A stretch of 64,000 nucleotides of DNA from Leptospira ilyithenensis (GCF_004771005.1 NZ_RQHV01000038.1:1-64000); one strand, 5' to 3'; numbered from the stretch's first letter, positions 46,604 to 56,027 are shown. The notes: a model not told the origin generated them from the letters alone. Program-made: numbers and translations.

Positions 46604-47836
46604 TTAAATCAACATCCCTGCGGCAACGGTATTGTTCGTTCCTTCATCCACCAAAACAAAACTTCCCGTTCCCCGGTTGTGCGCGTACGGGTCGTATGCG
46701 ATCGGTTTGGCGACTTTTAGTTTGATTCGACCGATTTCATTCAAAGAGAGCCCATCGGCGGGTTTCTTTTCGTGAGTTTGCGTTTCGATTCGGAAACTGA
46801 TTTCTTTGACTGCGGATTTCACCGAACCTGTGGTTTGGCGAAGAAGGTATTTGTTTCCGGGCAAAAGGGATTTTGCATCCATCCAACAAATATCCGCTTC
46901 CAATTCCTGAGAAACGGAAGGTTCCTCGCTCGCAGGAACGATCATATCTCCCCGGCTTATATCAATATCATCTTCCAGTAATATAGTAACTGACATTGGT
47001 GCATAGGCCTCATCAACGGAACCGGCGAATGTATCAATAGATTTGATTTTGGATTTTAACCCGCTAGGTAAAACAGTGATAGCATCGCCTTTTTTGAAAC
47101 TTCCACTGCGAATTTGTCCCGCATAACCTCTGTAATCATGATGTTCGTTCGTTTGGGGGCGGATTACATATTGAACCGGGAAACGAGGTTGGTGTTTTTT
47201 TTCATCAGAAAGAATTTCCACTTCTTCCAGGTAACCGAGTAATGTATTTCCTTTCCACCAACTCATATCGGTTGACGGATCGACTACATTGTCTCCCCTT
47301 AATGCGGAGATAGGGATGAATTCTATGGATTCAAGTCCAAGGTCTTTTGCAAATTCCGTGTATTGGTTTTTAATCTCTTCAAATCTCGCTTCTGAAAAAT
47401 CAACCAGATCCATTTTGTTGACGCAAACGGCCACATAAGGAATCCGAAGCAAGGAAACAATATATGAATGTCTGTAAGTTTGTTCTATGACGCCTTTTCT
47501 CGCATCAATCAATATGATCGCCAAATCAGAGTTTGAGGCTCCTGTTACCATGTTGCGGGTGTATTGTACGTGTCCGGGTGCGTCAGCGATGATGAATTTT
47601 CTTTTGGGTGTGGAAAAATATTTATAGGCGATATCAATTGTGATACCTTGTTCTCTTTCCGCTTTGAGTCCGTCTGTGAGTAAAGCCAGATTGATTTCCC
47701 CATTGACTTGGCCTGCTTTTTCAATCGCATCCAATTGGTCTTGGAAAACCGATTTGCTGTCGTAGAGTAGTCTACCGATTAACGTTGATTTGCCGTCGTC
47801 AACGCTGCCTGCCGTGATAAATCTTAATAAGTCCAT
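46604..47836 (-). CDS. cysN: Sulfate adenylyltransferase large subunit (GTPase)
   Basis: 410 residues. EF-Tu-like GTPase with P-loop 'AGSVDDGKSTLIGRLLYD', switch 2 'DAPGHVQYTRNMVTGAS' and 'CVNKMDLVDF'. The length shows it has no fused APS-kinase (CysC) domain. With CysD it drives ATP sulfurylase by GTP hydrolysis, making APS. It overlaps cysD by one base. The C-terminal barrel includes 'GTGSFVLVDEGTNNTVAAGM', as in the family. Confidence 0.95.
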   Translation of the reverse strand: MDLLRFITAGSVDDGKSTLIGRLLYDSKSVFQDQLDAIEKAGQVNGEINLALLTDGLKAEREQGITIDIAYKYFSTPKRKFIIADAPGHVQYTRNMVTGASNSDLAIILIDARKGVIEQTYRHSYIVSLLRIPYVAVCVNKMDLVDFSEARFEEIKNQYTEFAKDLGLESIEFIPISALRGDNVVDPSTDMSWWKGNTLLGYLEEVEILSDEKKHQPRFPVQYVIRPQTNEHHDYRGYAGQIRSGSFKKGDAITVLPSGLKSKIKSIDTFAGSVDEAYAPMSVTILLEDDIDISRGDMIVPASEEPSVSQELEADICWMDAKSLLPGNKYLLRQTTGSVKSAVKEISFRIETQTHEKKPADGLSLNEIGRIKLKVAKPIAYDPYAHNRGTGSFVLVDEGTNNTVAAGMLI

Positions 47837-48744
47837 TAAAAATAACCCCCTCTTTTTCTATCTTCCATGGCGGCTTCGGATCTTTTATCGTCCAGTCGGG
47901 AGCCTCTTTCCGTTGTGCGGGAGATCTGAATTTCGCGAATGATATCATCTATATGATTTGCCTCGGATTCAACTGCAGCAGTACAAGTCATATCTCCGAC
48001 TGTTCTGAATCGGACCGTTTTTTCTTCCACTTTATCCGTGTTGTCCAATGTGATGAATTTCGAGACAGGAAAAACCAAATCGTCTCTCCATACAATTTCC
48101 CTTTTATGGGAAAAATATAGCGAAGGTAATGCGATATTTTCCGCACGGATGTATTCCCATACGTCCAGTTCGGTCCAGTTGCTGATGGGAAATACCCTTA
48201 CATTTTCTCCCACATGGATTTTGCCGTTATAAATATTCCAAAGCTCGGGTCTTTGCAATTTCGGATCCCAACTTCCGAACTCATCTCTTACGGAAAATAC
48301 TCTTTCTTTGGCTCGGGCTTTTTCTTCATCACGTCTTGCTCCGCCGATACAAGCGTCAAACTTGAATTCGGCGATTGTATCGAGAAGTGTTACTGTTTGG
48401 ATTCCGTTTCGGCTTGGAAATTTCCCTTTTTCTTCCACTGCTTTTCCCTGGTCGATGGAATCTTGTACATAACGTACGATTAGTTTTTCGCCGATTTTAG
48501 CAGCCAATTCGTCCCTAAAGTCCAATGCTTCCTGGAAGTTGTGTCCTGTATCGATATGGACTAGGGGAAAAGGAAATTTTCCCGGACGAAATGCTTTCAA
48601 AGCCAAATGAACTAAAGTGATGGAATCTTTTCCTCCGGAAAAAAGGAGGGCTGGTCTTTCGAACTGGGCGGCTACTTCTCTGAGGATATAAATGGATTCG
48701 GCTTCTAACTGTTGTAAGTGGGAGAGTTTGGATTTTGTAGTCAT
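47836..48744 (-). CDS. cysD: Sulfate adenylyltransferase small subunit
   Basis: 302 residues. The PP-loop 'PALLFSGGKDSITLVHLALKAF' binds ATP, and 'ACIGGARRDEEKARAKERVFS' and 'FPISNWTELDVWEYI' are diagnostic of CysD. It forms APS from ATP and sulfate, powered by CysN. It follows cysH by five bases, so the order is cysH-cysD-cysN in one operon. Confidence 0.95.
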   Translation of the reverse strand: MTTKSKLSHLQQLEAESIYILREVAAQFERPALLFSGGKDSITLVHLALKAFRPGKFPFPLVHIDTGHNFQEALDFRDELAAKIGEKLIVRYVQDSIDQGKAVEEKGKFPSRNGIQTVTLLDTIAEFKFDACIGGARRDEEKARAKERVFSVRDEFGSWDPKLQRPELWNIYNGKIHVGENVRVFPISNWTELDVWEYIRAENIALPSLYFSHKREIVWRDDLVFPVSKFITLDNTDKVEEKTVRFRTVGDMTCTAAVESEANHIDDIIREIQISRTTERGSRLDDKRSEAAMEDRKRGGYF

Positions 48745-48749
48745 GAGTT

Positions 48750-49481
48750 CTATCCTTTTTTAGGTGTTAATTTTCCATCCACCCAGTGGAGACCGCATTC
48801 TTTTGCGGATTCGTTTTCCCACCACCATCTTCCCGCCCGAAAATCTTCTCCGGGTTCGATGGCTCTTGTGCAAGGAGCACATCCTATACTGGGATAACCT
48901 TTGTCATGGAGGGGGTTGTAGGGAATGTTTTTATCTTTGACGTATTTTTTCGTATCTTCCCAGGTCCAATCAAGGATGGGATGATACTTTATGATTTGTT
49001 TGGCGGAGTCGATTTCGAATTTGGACATCTCTGTCCTGAATCCCGACTGTTCCCTTCTGATTCCTGTGATCCAAATCTTGGCACCGTTTAATGCCCGTTC
49101 CAAGGGGACTACTTTTCTGATATGACAACATTCTTTTCTGTTTTCCACCGAAGCGTAAAATGAATCTGGTCCGTTTGCGTTTACAAACTTTTCCAATTTT
49201 TCCGCATCCGGGAAATAAGTTTCTATCCTGGTTTTGTACTTATCATTTGTAATCTGATGAAGTTCGTAGGTCTCCCGAAAGAGTCTGCCCGTATCGAGTG
49301 TGACGATTCGGATTTTCAGATTTTGGGAAAGGATGGCATGTGTGATTGCTTGGTCTTCCAAACCGAAACTTGTGGAAAACACTGCTTGGCTTCCATATTC
49401 CCCGTCTAGGAAAGAGAGGGACTCTTCCAATCCGAGATTTTGCAGTTTAGCTTCAAGAGGTGCGGGATCAATCATAGTCAT
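48750..49481 (-). CDS. cysH: Assimilatory adenylyl-sulfate (APS) reductase
   Basis: 243 residues. The PP-loop-derived N-terminus ('FSTSFGLEDQAITHAI') and catalytic C229 ('ECGLHW') are those of the CysH family. C118-C119 ('KECCHIRKV') and C201-x2-C204 ('GCAPC') are the [4Fe-4S] ligands found in APS reductases and absent from E. coli-type PAPS reductase. It should therefore reduce APS directly to sulfite, consistent with no cysC nearby. First gene of the cysHDN operon; an ATTGGAT motif lies about 50 bp upstream. Confidence 0.9.
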   Translation of the reverse strand: MTMIDPAPLEAKLQNLGLEESLSFLDGEYGSQAVFSTSFGLEDQAITHAILSQNLKIRIVTLDTGRLFRETYELHQITNDKYKTRIETYFPDAEKLEKFVNANGPDSFYASVENRKECCHIRKVVPLERALNGAKIWITGIRREQSGFRTEMSKFEIDSAKQIIKYHPILDWTWEDTKKYVKDKNIPYNPLHDKGYPSIGCAPCTRAIEPGEDFRAGRWWWENESAKECGLHWVDGKLTPKKG

Positions 49482-49531
49482 AGAAAGGATCTCTGTGGCA
49501 AAGAATCAATATATTAAACAATCTATTGTTT

Positions 49532-49538
49532 ATTGGAT
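49532..49538. promoter_or_regulatory. ATTGGAT half-site before cysH, candidate shared sulfur operator
   Basis: ATTGGAT lies 51 bp before the cysH start. The same heptamer or its ATCGGAT variant occurs before sbp (53395-53413, as an inverted pair) and cysJ (40139-40145). One regulator acting on all three transcripts is possible. A 7-bp motif in AT-rich DNA is weak evidence on its own. Confidence 0.25.
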
Positions 49539-49588
49539 GAATTGTAAAGTATATTGAGTGAAGTTTCGCGCTTAAGGGAAACAGGGAA

Positions 49589-50653
49589 TCAAATTGTAAA
49601 ATCGTCCACATATACTTTGGCCTTTCGTATCCTAAGGTAGACAGTTTCTCCCGGCAAAAGGTTGAGCTCCCGAAAATTTTCCTGCTCCAAAACGGATTCG
49701 ATCAGAGTGCCTGTGTCCAAACGTTTCAGCTCGATGCGAACATTTCTACCTGTGGAATGAATGTATTGGATGTCTGCGGGAATTCCATCCTGTGCGGAAC
49801 GAAGGATTTCGACATCATAGGGACGAACATAGGCAACCGCTTCCGAGTCTCTGACTTCGGAATGTTCCGGAGTCTCCATATGTATGTCTCCGATTTTTGC
49901 TTTGCCTTCTTGAACTCTTCCGTGAAACAAATTCACATCACCCAGAAAGTTGAATACAAAAGGACTTTTCGGTTTGTTGTAAACTTCGTCCGGGCTACCG
50001 ATCTGTTCTATTTTTCCGGTTCGTAAGATAACAACGGAATCGCTTACTTCCAGAGCTTCTTCCTGATCATGCGTAACAAAAACGCTTGTTATGTGGATCT
50101 CGTCATGCAATCTTCTAAGCCAAGTTCGAAGTTCCTTTCTGACTTTTGCGTCCAGTGCGCCGAACGGCTCATCCAGTAATAAAAATTTCGGTTCTATGGC
50201 AAGTGCGCGGGCGAGAGCAACTCTTTGTCTTTGCCCTCCCGAAAGTTCGCTCGGATATCTTTTGTGATAATTTTCCAACTGGACCAGCTTTAAAAGTTTG
50301 TAAACCCGGTCTTCTATCTCCGATTTGGAAGGTCTTAGTTTGGATGATCTTACTTTCAAACCGAATGCAACATTTTCGAAAATATTCATATGGCGGAAAA
50401 GTGCGTAGTGTTGGAATACAAATCCCACTTCTCCGTTTTTTACTTCGGAAGCGGACTGGTTTTCATCATGAAAAACCACCTTGCCTGTGTCAGGTGCTTC
50501 TAGTCCTGCGATGATTCTCAAGAGAGTCGTCTTTCCGCTCCCCGACGGCCCGAGTAGGGCAACAAGCTCTCCGTGTTTGATGGAGAGATTGATGTCTTTT
50601 AGGGCGTGGAAGTTTCCGAAGTATTTGTTTAAATTTTGAATTTCAATAGACAT
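49589..50653 (-). CDS. cysA: Sulfate/thiosulfate ABC transporter ATP-binding protein
   Basis: 354 residues. Walker A '[16 protein letters not shown]', Q-loop '[10 protein letters not shown]', signature '[16 protein letters not shown]', Walker B '[12 protein letters not shown]' and the switch His in '[11 protein letters not shown]'. The C-terminal 110 residues form a TOBE-like domain ('[10 protein letters not shown]'), as in CysA. It powers sulfate import through CysT/CysW. Last gene of the sbp-cysT-cysW-cysA operon, six bases after cysW. Confidence 0.93.
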   Translation of the reverse strand: MSIEIQNLNKYFGNFHALKDINLSIKHGELVALLGPSGSGKTTLLRIIAGLEAPDTGKVVFHDENQSASEVKNGEVGFVFQHYALFRHMNIFENVAFGLKVRSSKLRPSKSEIEDRVYKLLKLVQLENYHKRYPSELSGGQRQRVALARALAIEPKFLLLDEPFGALDAKVRKELRTWLRRLHDEIHITSVFVTHDQEEALEVSDSVVILRTGKIEQIGSPDEVYNKPKSPFVFNFLGDVNLFHGRVQEGKAKIGDIHMETPEHSEVRDSEAVAYVRPYDVEILRSAQDGIPADIQYIHSTGRNVRIELKRLDTGTLIESVLEQENFRELNLLPGETVYLRIRKAKVYVDDFTI

Positions 50654-50659
50654 ATGATT

Positions 50660-51472
50660 TTACTTGACCCTTATATTTTTTTCGAGAAAGATCTTTAACA
50701 CAAGAGTGAGCAAAGATAAAAACACGAGTAAGGTGGCAGCAGAAAAAGCACCGACCGAATTGTATTCATTATAAAGCATTTCAATCTGCAAAGGAAGAGT
50801 ATTTGTTTTTCCGCGGATATGTCCGGAAAGAACGGAAACCGCCCCGAACTCCCCCATGGCTCTCGCATTGCATAGAATGATCCCGTACATAAGTCCCCAT
50901 TTGATATTGGGGAGGATGATCTTTCTTATCGTTTGAAAAAGAGACGCCCCGAGTAAGATGCCTGCTTCCTCTTCTTCTTTTCCCTGGCTTTGCATAAGAG
51001 GAATAAGCTCACGGGCCACAAACGGAAGAGTGATAAAAATAGTAGCGATAACAAGTCCCGGTGTATTGAAAACAACTTTGATATCGTATTCCATCAGTGT
51101 TTCCCCGAGCCAACCTTGCCTTCCGAAGATGAGTAGAAAAATAAGACCGGAGATAACGGGCGATACTGCAAAAGGAGAATCCAAAATGGTGATGATTGTA
51201 TTTTTGCCTGGAAATTCGAAGCGAGTGAGGGTGAATGCTGCAATCAATCCGAACAATGTGTTCACTGGAACCGCGATGAGTGCAACTTTGATGGTCAACC
51301 AAACAGCAGATAGAGTGTCTTTGTCCTGCAATGCCTTTACGTAACCATCTATTCCGTGTGCGAATGCTTCTATAAATACAGTGGCGATCGGTAGAATGAG
51401 AACTAAAATGGCAAAAAAATAGGCAAGCCCTATCAGTAGAAATTTGGAAAAAGGAAGTTTGTTTTTTCTCAT
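50660..51472 (-). CDS. cysW: Sulfate ABC transporter permease CysW
   Basis: 270 residues with six membrane helices. The EAA coupling loop '[19 protein letters not shown]' contacts CysA. '[25 protein letters not shown]' and '[21 protein letters not shown]' are characteristic of CysW. It forms the transmembrane channel with CysT. It overlaps cysT by four bases. Confidence 0.92.
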   Translation of the reverse strand: MRKNKLPFSKFLLIGLAYFFAILVLILPIATVFIEAFAHGIDGYVKALQDKDTLSAVWLTIKVALIAVPVNTLFGLIAAFTLTRFEFPGKNTIITILDSPFAVSPVISGLIFLLIFGRQGWLGETLMEYDIKVVFNTPGLVIATIFITLPFVARELIPLMQSQGKEEEEAGILLGASLFQTIRKIILPNIKWGLMYGIILCNARAMGEFGAVSVLSGHIRGKTNTLPLQIEMLYNEYNSVGAFSAATLLVFLSLLTLVLKIFLEKNIRVK

Positions 51473-52296
51473 GACAACTTCCTTGTGAATCTACTTTGAA
51501 AGTAGTTGATTAGAAACATAATGGCGAAAGAAAGCACAAGCATTACCACCGCGATTCCCGTGGCTTTTCCATACTCGTATTGTTCTAGTTTGGTGACAAT
51601 CAGCAGAGGTAGAATTTCCGTCTTTCCGGGTAGATTGCCTGAGATAAAAACCACGGATCCGTATTCACCTATGCTACGGGCAAACGCCATTCCCGTGCCT
51701 GCGAGGAGGGAAGGCCAAACTTCCGGGAAAATGATCTTTCTGAATGTTTGAAAAGGAGTCGCACCCAAACAATAGGCGCTTTCTTCCAATTCCTTGGGTA
51801 GATCTTCTAACACCGGTTGGACGGTACGTACGACAAAGGGAAATCCGATAAATACAAGAGCGATGATAATACCTGCGGGGGTATATGCGATTTTGATATC
51901 GAAAGGTGCAAATAATTTTCCGATCCATCCGTTTTGAGAATAGATGGAAGCAAGTGCGATTCCTGCCACTGCGGTTGGTAAGGTGAAAGGTAAATCCACC
52001 AAAGTATCGATCAGTTTGCGGCCTGGAAATTCATAACGGACCAAAACCCAGGCAAATAAAAATCCGAGGAACAAGTTGATCAGAGCGGAGATTCCCCCCA
52101 CCGTAAAACTTAAGACAAGTGCTTTTTGAATCCGATCTTCCTGGAAAACATCGAAAAGCCCTGTCCAGCCGATGGAAGCGGTTTTAAAAAAGAGTCCCAG
52201 AAGCGGAACAACCACCATGATACTGATGTAAAAGACAGTTGTTCCGAGGGTTAAACCGAAACTCGTTTTGGAGTAAGGTCGAATTGTTAAATTCAT
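51469..52296 (-). CDS. cysT: Sulfate ABC transporter permease CysT (CysU)
   Basis: 275 residues with six membrane helices. Motifs are '[28 protein letters not shown]', here given only as landmarks YEFPGR and [12 protein letters not shown], the EAA loop '[20 protein letters not shown]', and '[17 protein letters not shown]'. These are typical of CysT. It pairs with CysW to form the sulfate channel. It follows sbp by 22 bp. Confidence 0.92.
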   Translation of the reverse strand: MNLTIRPYSKTSFGLTLGTTVFYISIMVVVPLLGLFFKTASIGWTGLFDVFQEDRIQKALVLSFTVGGISALINLFLGFLFAWVLVRYEFPGRKLIDTLVDLPFTLPTAVAGIALASIYSQNGWIGKLFAPFDIKIAYTPAGIIIALVFIGFPFVVRTVQPVLEDLPKELEESAYCLGATPFQTFRKIIFPEVWPSLLAGTGMAFARSIGEYGSVVFISGNLPGKTEILPLLIVTKLEQYEYGKATGIAVVMLVLSFAIMFLINYFQSRFTRKLS

Positions 52297-52318
52297 TTGC
52301 GAAAAGTGTAATTAATTG

Positions 52319-53371
52319 TTACTTTCCTGGTCCTTGCTCATAAATCGAATCAAAAATTCCCCCATCAGAAAAATGTTTCTTATGTGCGTTTTTCCAAGAT
52401 CCTTCGATTTCACGAATATCAAAAACCTTTACAGCCGGGAATTTTGAAGCATTTGCTTTTAGAATGGCAGGATCAATCGGACGGAAAAAATGTTTAGCTA
52501 TAGTCTCTTGTCCTTCTTTTGTATAGAGAAATTCAAGATAAGCTTTTGCTATTTCGCCAGTTCCTTTTTTTGCAGTCACTTTGGATACGATTGCAATAGG
52601 AGTTTCCGCTTTGATACTTTCCGAAGGATATACGATTTGGTAGTTGGCAACTCCGCCGTTTTCCTTTCTTGATTCAGCTAACGCGAGTTCGGCTTCATTT
52701 TCCCAAGTGATTAGGACATCACCGATTCCTCTTTGCACGAATGTAGTAGTGGATCCGCGAGCTCCCGTATCCAACACAGATGTATTTTTAAAAATAGCTT
52801 TGATAAATTCTGTAGCTTTTTCTTCGGTTTTATACTTGTTTTTAGCATATCCCCAAGCGGCCAGATAATTCCAGCGAGCTCCTCCCGAAGTTTTCGGGTT
52901 AGGCGTAATGAGTCCTGTTCCCGGTTTTACCAAATCATCCCAATCTTTGATTCCTTTCGGGTTTCCTTTTCGAACCAAAAATACGATGGTAGAGTAGTAG
53001 GGTGTGGAGTGGTTTGGAAATTGTTTTTCCCAATTTTCGTCGATTAACTTCGATTTTTCGGCAATACTGTCTATATCATAAGCAAGCGCAAGTGTTACCA
53101 CATCCGCTTCCAATCCGTCGATTACGGCGCGAGCTTGTTTTCCTGAACCCCCGTGGGATTGTTGGATTTCCAAGGTTGCTTTGGTTTTCTTTTTCCAAAT
53201 TTCTATAAATTGTTTATTCACATCTTCATAAAGTTCTCTTGTAGGATCAAAAGAGACGTTCAGAAGTGTTTGCCCGAAGATTCCGGAGAAAGACAGACTC
53301 GCGAAAAGCGCAAGGAAGGAAATCCCTCGCCCGACTTTGCCGATTCTCGATTTTTTAGTGTTATTGTCCAT
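52319..53371 (-). CDS. sbp: Periplasmic sulfate-binding protein
   Basis: 350 residues with a cleavable signal peptide (hydrophobic segment about 16-33). '[20 protein letters not shown]' and '[19 protein letters not shown]' near the N-terminus are the family's anion-site landmarks. '[19 protein letters not shown]' and '[12 protein letters not shown]' are also conserved. It captures sulfate or thiosulfate for CysTWA. First gene of the transporter operon; a TTGACA -35 box lies about 85 bp upstream. Confidence 0.93.
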   Translation of the reverse strand: MDNNTKKSRIGKVGRGISFLALFASLSFSGIFGQTLLNVSFDPTRELYEDVNKQFIEIWKKKTKATLEIQQSHGGSGKQARAVIDGLEADVVTLALAYDIDSIAEKSKLIDENWEKQFPNHSTPYYSTIVFLVRKGNPKGIKDWDDLVKPGTGLITPNPKTSGGARWNYLAAWGYAKNKYKTEEKATEFIKAIFKNTSVLDTGARGSTTTFVQRGIGDVLITWENEAELALAESRKENGGVANYQIVYPSESIKAETPIAIVSKVTAKKGTGEIAKAYLEFLYTKEGQETIAKHFFRPIDPAILKANASKFPAVKVFDIREIEGSWKNAHKKHFSDGGIFDSIYEQGPGK

Positions 53372-53394
53372 TTTCGTGCCACCTATGCTGCTAA

Positions 53395-53459
53395 ATCGGA
53401 TTTTTTATCCAATTTATTGGAGCTTTTGGCTATATTTCAGTATACTCCTCCGTTGTCAA
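53395..53459 (-). promoter_or_regulatory. Promoter and inverted-repeat operator candidate of the sbp operon
   Basis: On the minus strand TTGACA (53459-53454) is a good -35 box, followed at 17-19 bp by an AATATAG stretch that can serve as -10. Downstream, at 53395-53413, ATCGGAT and ATCCAAT form an inverted repeat separated by five Ts. This sits between promoter and start codon, where a repressor could act. Related heptamers occur before cysH and cysJ. Confidence 0.4.
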
Positions 53460-53622
53460 TTTGTTTCGCAATCTTTCGATCAATATTTTTCTGTAAGTTT
53501 TGGGCGCCTCTCCGACCGATTGATCGGATATTCACCTTTGATCCATTAGGTGGGAGACCGGGCTCTTCGCTTCAATCAGACGGAAAACAAGTAAAGTGAT
53601 CCATTCTTAAATACGGAAAGCA

Positions 53623-53701
53623 ATTCTCGCGGTAACGGAGGCCAAGGATGGCCGGAGTTTTTTCGTCGGAACAGGATGTTCCGCGAAAAAGAGCGGGGAA
53701 T
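53623..53701 (+). ncRNA. Structured GGA-loop element, copy 2 (putative RNA or REP-like repeat)
   Basis: An outer stem (ATTCTCGC 53623-53630 with GCGGGGAAT 53693-53701, one bulge) encloses two hairpins. The first is GGCC-AAGGAT-GGCC (53640-53653). The second has lower stem TTTTTCG/CGAAAAA, a bulged T, upper stem CGGAA/TTCCG and loop CAGGATG. The arrangement matches 14149-14234 while both stems of hairpin 2 differ by compensating changes. It lies about 160 bp upstream of the sbp promoter and 100 bp before the IS110 remnant. Confidence 0.5.
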
Positions 53702-53793
53702 GTTTTCCGTTTGATTTCCGCTGCGATCTGTCCGCACACAGGACTTGCCAGGGCTCACTTTCTCCCGAAGCCTTTTCCCTGATCATCACCATT

Positions 53794-54475
53794 CATAGTA
53801 AGATGTTTCTTATGCTAAGAACTTCATTATTTGATTCATGGGATCTCGGGGTTTGGCACCGTTTTCGGAGATTTTTTATGAAAACTATTTACATTGGAAT
53901 TGATTGGAGTCGTGATTTCATAAATCTAACAGCTCTGAGTGAAAATGAAAGTATTCTCTTAATAGAGCAGATCAATCTTCTTGATCATCAGATTGCAAAA
54001 ATGAATTCAGATATTGATAGTCTTTACAACAATCATTCCGGTAGCCGCATTCTCAGTTCCATTCCTGCAATGGGAACCATGATAGGTGCGACTCTTCTCG
54101 CTGAACTCTCCGATGAATCAAGAAGGTTCCGGGATTATCGGGCTTTTCAGGCATATGCAGGAACATCTCCAATTTCCAGGCAAAGCGGGAAATCGTAGAA
54201 GCATGTTGTTATGCGACGTGCGTGTAACAAACATTTACGACACGCTCTTTATTGGCTTGCATTCAATTCATTGACTCGTGTGGAATGGGCTAGACAATTT
54301 TACGACGCACAGAGAGCAAAAGGAAAAGCAAATTCTATTGCTCTTCGATCACTTTCCAACAAGTGGGCAAAGATCATTTTTACTATTTGGTAAAAGAGTT
54401 CTCTTTATTCGCCGATTCTATTCAAAAAACCCCTTACACATAAAATTTTATTGACGCAATCCGCATAGTAAGCTG
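53794..54475 (+). mobile_element. Remnant of an IS110-family insertion sequence
   Basis: A degraded IS110-type transposase (53878-54393) lies between two near-identical sequences, CATAGTAAGATG (53794-53805) and CATAGTAAGCTG (54464-54475), which may mark the element ends or a target duplication. The element is about 0.7 kb, roughly half the size of an intact IS110 member. No inverted repeats are seen at these positions, as expected for this family. Boundaries are tentative. Confidence 0.55.
53878..54393 (+). pseudogene. IS110-family transposase, internally deleted and with a premature TAG
   Basis: The frame starts at ATG 53878 behind GGAG. It opens 'MKTIYIGIDWSRDFINLTAL', the first strand of the IS110 RuvC-like (DEDD) domain with its first Asp. 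It then jumps directly to a coiled coil and the C-terminal transposase_20 domain ('ILSSIPAMGTMIGATLLAEL', 'RAFQAYAGTSPISRQSG'). Over 100 residues containing the other acidic residues are missing. TAG at 54196-54198 interrupts the frame just after the conserved QSGKS segment; the same frame continues 'KHVVMRRACNKHLRHALYW' to TAA 54391-54393. Intact members have 320-420 residues, so this copy cannot be active. Confidence 0.85.
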
Positions 54476-54513
54476 TGGCGTGGGGAATCAATCGTGGATA
54501 AGTTAGTTAATTA

Positions 54514-54640
54514 GCAAAAAGGCGAACTTATTTATAGAAAATTGTCGGAGATGGCAATATCCCTTTACCATTTCCTTGCGCAAAAATCAATCTGATCTCC
54601 AAAATCCATTCTTTTAATTTCAAAAAGTTCGCCTTTTTGC
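54514..54640. mobile_element. 127-bp MITE-like element with perfect 16-bp terminal inverted repeats (copy D)
   Basis: GCAAAAAGGCGAACTT at 54514-54529 is repeated exactly in inverse at 54625-54640. The left end equals the starts of repeat copies A (13918) and B (38307). The interior is AT-rich and unrelated to B or C. It has no coding capacity. It fills the gap between the IS110 remnant and the XRE regulator gene. Confidence 0.65.
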
Positions 54641-54691
54641 CTGAGTCAGGCATTGATTCGAACTCATATCTTTGGTATACTTTAGTTCCAA

Positions 54692-55477
54692 ATGAAAAAC
54701 GGATTTGGCGACCAACTTAGAGAATGGAGAAAGCTTCGCAAAAAAAGCCAATTGGAACTTGCTTTGGATGCGGAAATTTCGAGCAAACACATTAGCTTTT
54801 TGGAAACGGGGAGGGCCAATCCCAGCAAGGAAATGATCCATCGGCTTTCCGATGTTTTGGAGATTCCTTTCCGTGAGAGAAATTTATTAATGTTAGGTGC
54901 CGGTCTTTCTCCCTTGTATTCTGATCAGAAGATAGACGATCCGGAAATGAAGTCCGTTTCGGACGCCATTCATTTTATTTTAAAGCAACAAGAACCTTAC
55001 CCGGCTATACTAACAAATGGTAGTTGGAATGTGCTCCGGGTCAATACTGCCGCCCGATCTTTGTTCGGGTTTTTCTTTTCAGACTCTCCCGTCATCGGCC
55101 AAAATCTCATGGAATTATTATTTCACCCCGATGGATTTCGAAAGCATATCATCAACTGGGATGAAGTGTGTCCTTTCCTCTTGGGAAGATTGAAACAGGA
55201 AGCTCGTTTGGGGAAAAGAGAAAGTTTTGAATTGTATGAAAGGATTTCCAAATTTTTACCCAAGGATCAGATCGAGTTTTTGCCAAAGGAAAATTTACCT
55301 CTCGTTTCGGTTGATATTTCTTTTGAAGGAAAGGTTTTGTCATTTTTATCCGTTATTTCCGCGTTCGGAACACCTTTGGATGTGGGCTTACAAGAGTTAA
55401 AGATAGAAACTTTTTTTCCGAATAATATTGAAACAGCGGAAACAATGGCATACCTTGCTTCCACTATTAAAAATTAG
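54692..55477 (+). CDS. XRE-family transcriptional regulator with MmyB-like ligand-binding domain
   Basis: 261 residues. An N-terminal helix-turn-helix at about 6-62 ('LREWRKLRKKSQLELALDAE', 'SSKHISFLETGRANPSKEMI') is followed by 'LLMLGAGLSPLY' and an MmyB-like PAS-type domain ('PYPAILTNGSWNVLRVNTAARSLF' region). Such regulators respond to small hydrophobic ligands, often fatty acids, and usually control a neighbouring gene. The convergent membrane-protein gene at 55484 is the obvious neighbour, but the target is not shown. Confidence 0.85.
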   Translation: MKNGFGDQLREWRKLRKKSQLELALDAEISSKHISFLETGRANPSKEMIHRLSDVLEIPFRERNLLMLGAGLSPLYSDQKIDDPEMKSVSDAIHFILKQQEPYPAILTNGSWNVLRVNTAARSLFGFFFSDSPVIGQNLMELLFHPDGFRKHIINWDEVCPFLLGRLKQEARLGKRESFELYERISKFLPKDQIEFLPKENLPLVSVDISFEGKVLSFLSVISAFGTPLDVGLQELKIETFFPNNIETAETMAYLASTIKN

Positions 55478-55483
55478 ATTAGT

Positions 55484-55888
55484 TTAGTTCGCCGGGGTCT
55501 TTATGTTTCGAATTCCTTTGAATTCAAAAATGGCAAATCCTAAAACGGCAAGGCCCACCGCAGTAGCGAATGCAAATCCGAAGATGTGGATGTTTTCAAA
55601 AAAAGCGGAAAGTAGTCCTATCGTACCCAAAACCCAAGCCACATCCAGATAGAAGATAATATGAGAAATCGTAAGATTCGGTTTTTCTTTCTTGCCCATA
55701 AAAAATACAAATCCACCGAAACCTACAAGCCCTCCTCCCATTAGTTCCGGATATAAGCTGGGAAGGTTTCCGTAAAGAGTAGATAAATAATCTGCCAGAA
55801 CCAAACAGATAACTCCGGTCGCCCCGGAAAGAAATCCATTGATTAGAAATGTGTTTTTTAAAAGGGAATACCCGTTCGAATGATTCAT
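55484..55888 (-). CDS. Small four-helix membrane protein of unknown function
   Basis: 134 residues with four predicted transmembrane helices, separated by short loops ('FLSGATGVICLVLADYLS', 'LVGFGGFVFFMG', 'AWVLGTIGLLSAFF', 'FAFATAVGLAVLGFAIF'). ATG 55888 is preferred because GGAG lies seven bases upstream; TTG 55900 would add four residues. It is convergent with the XRE regulator, six bp apart. I do not recognise a named family. Confidence 0.65.
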   Translation of the reverse strand: MNHSNGYSLLKNTFLINGFLSGATGVICLVLADYLSTLYGNLPSLYPELMGGGLVGFGGFVFFMGKKEKPNLTISHIIFYLDVAWVLGTIGLLSAFFENIHIFGFAFATAVGLAVLGFAIFEFKGIRNIKTPAN

Positions 55889-56027
55889 ATTGTTCTCCAA
55901 TAGGTAACAGTATAATGTCCAAACGGGGACAAAGTCGATTACCTGAGAGGTAATATTTGCATGTTTTATTCCGGCTGTTTGAAAAATAAAATAAGTTTAG
56001 GTTTTTATTTCCCTACCCGTGTTTTCA

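Noticed and set aside
53794..53880. Intact IS110 bridge RNA upstream of the transposase remnant
   Set aside because: The space left is too short, no guide-like loops are recognisable, and the transposase is dead.
54196..54198. TAG as a recoded codon (for example pyrrolysine) in the IS110 transposase
   Set aside because: The gene is also internally deleted, and no recoding signal or machinery is visible; a disabling mutation is simpler.
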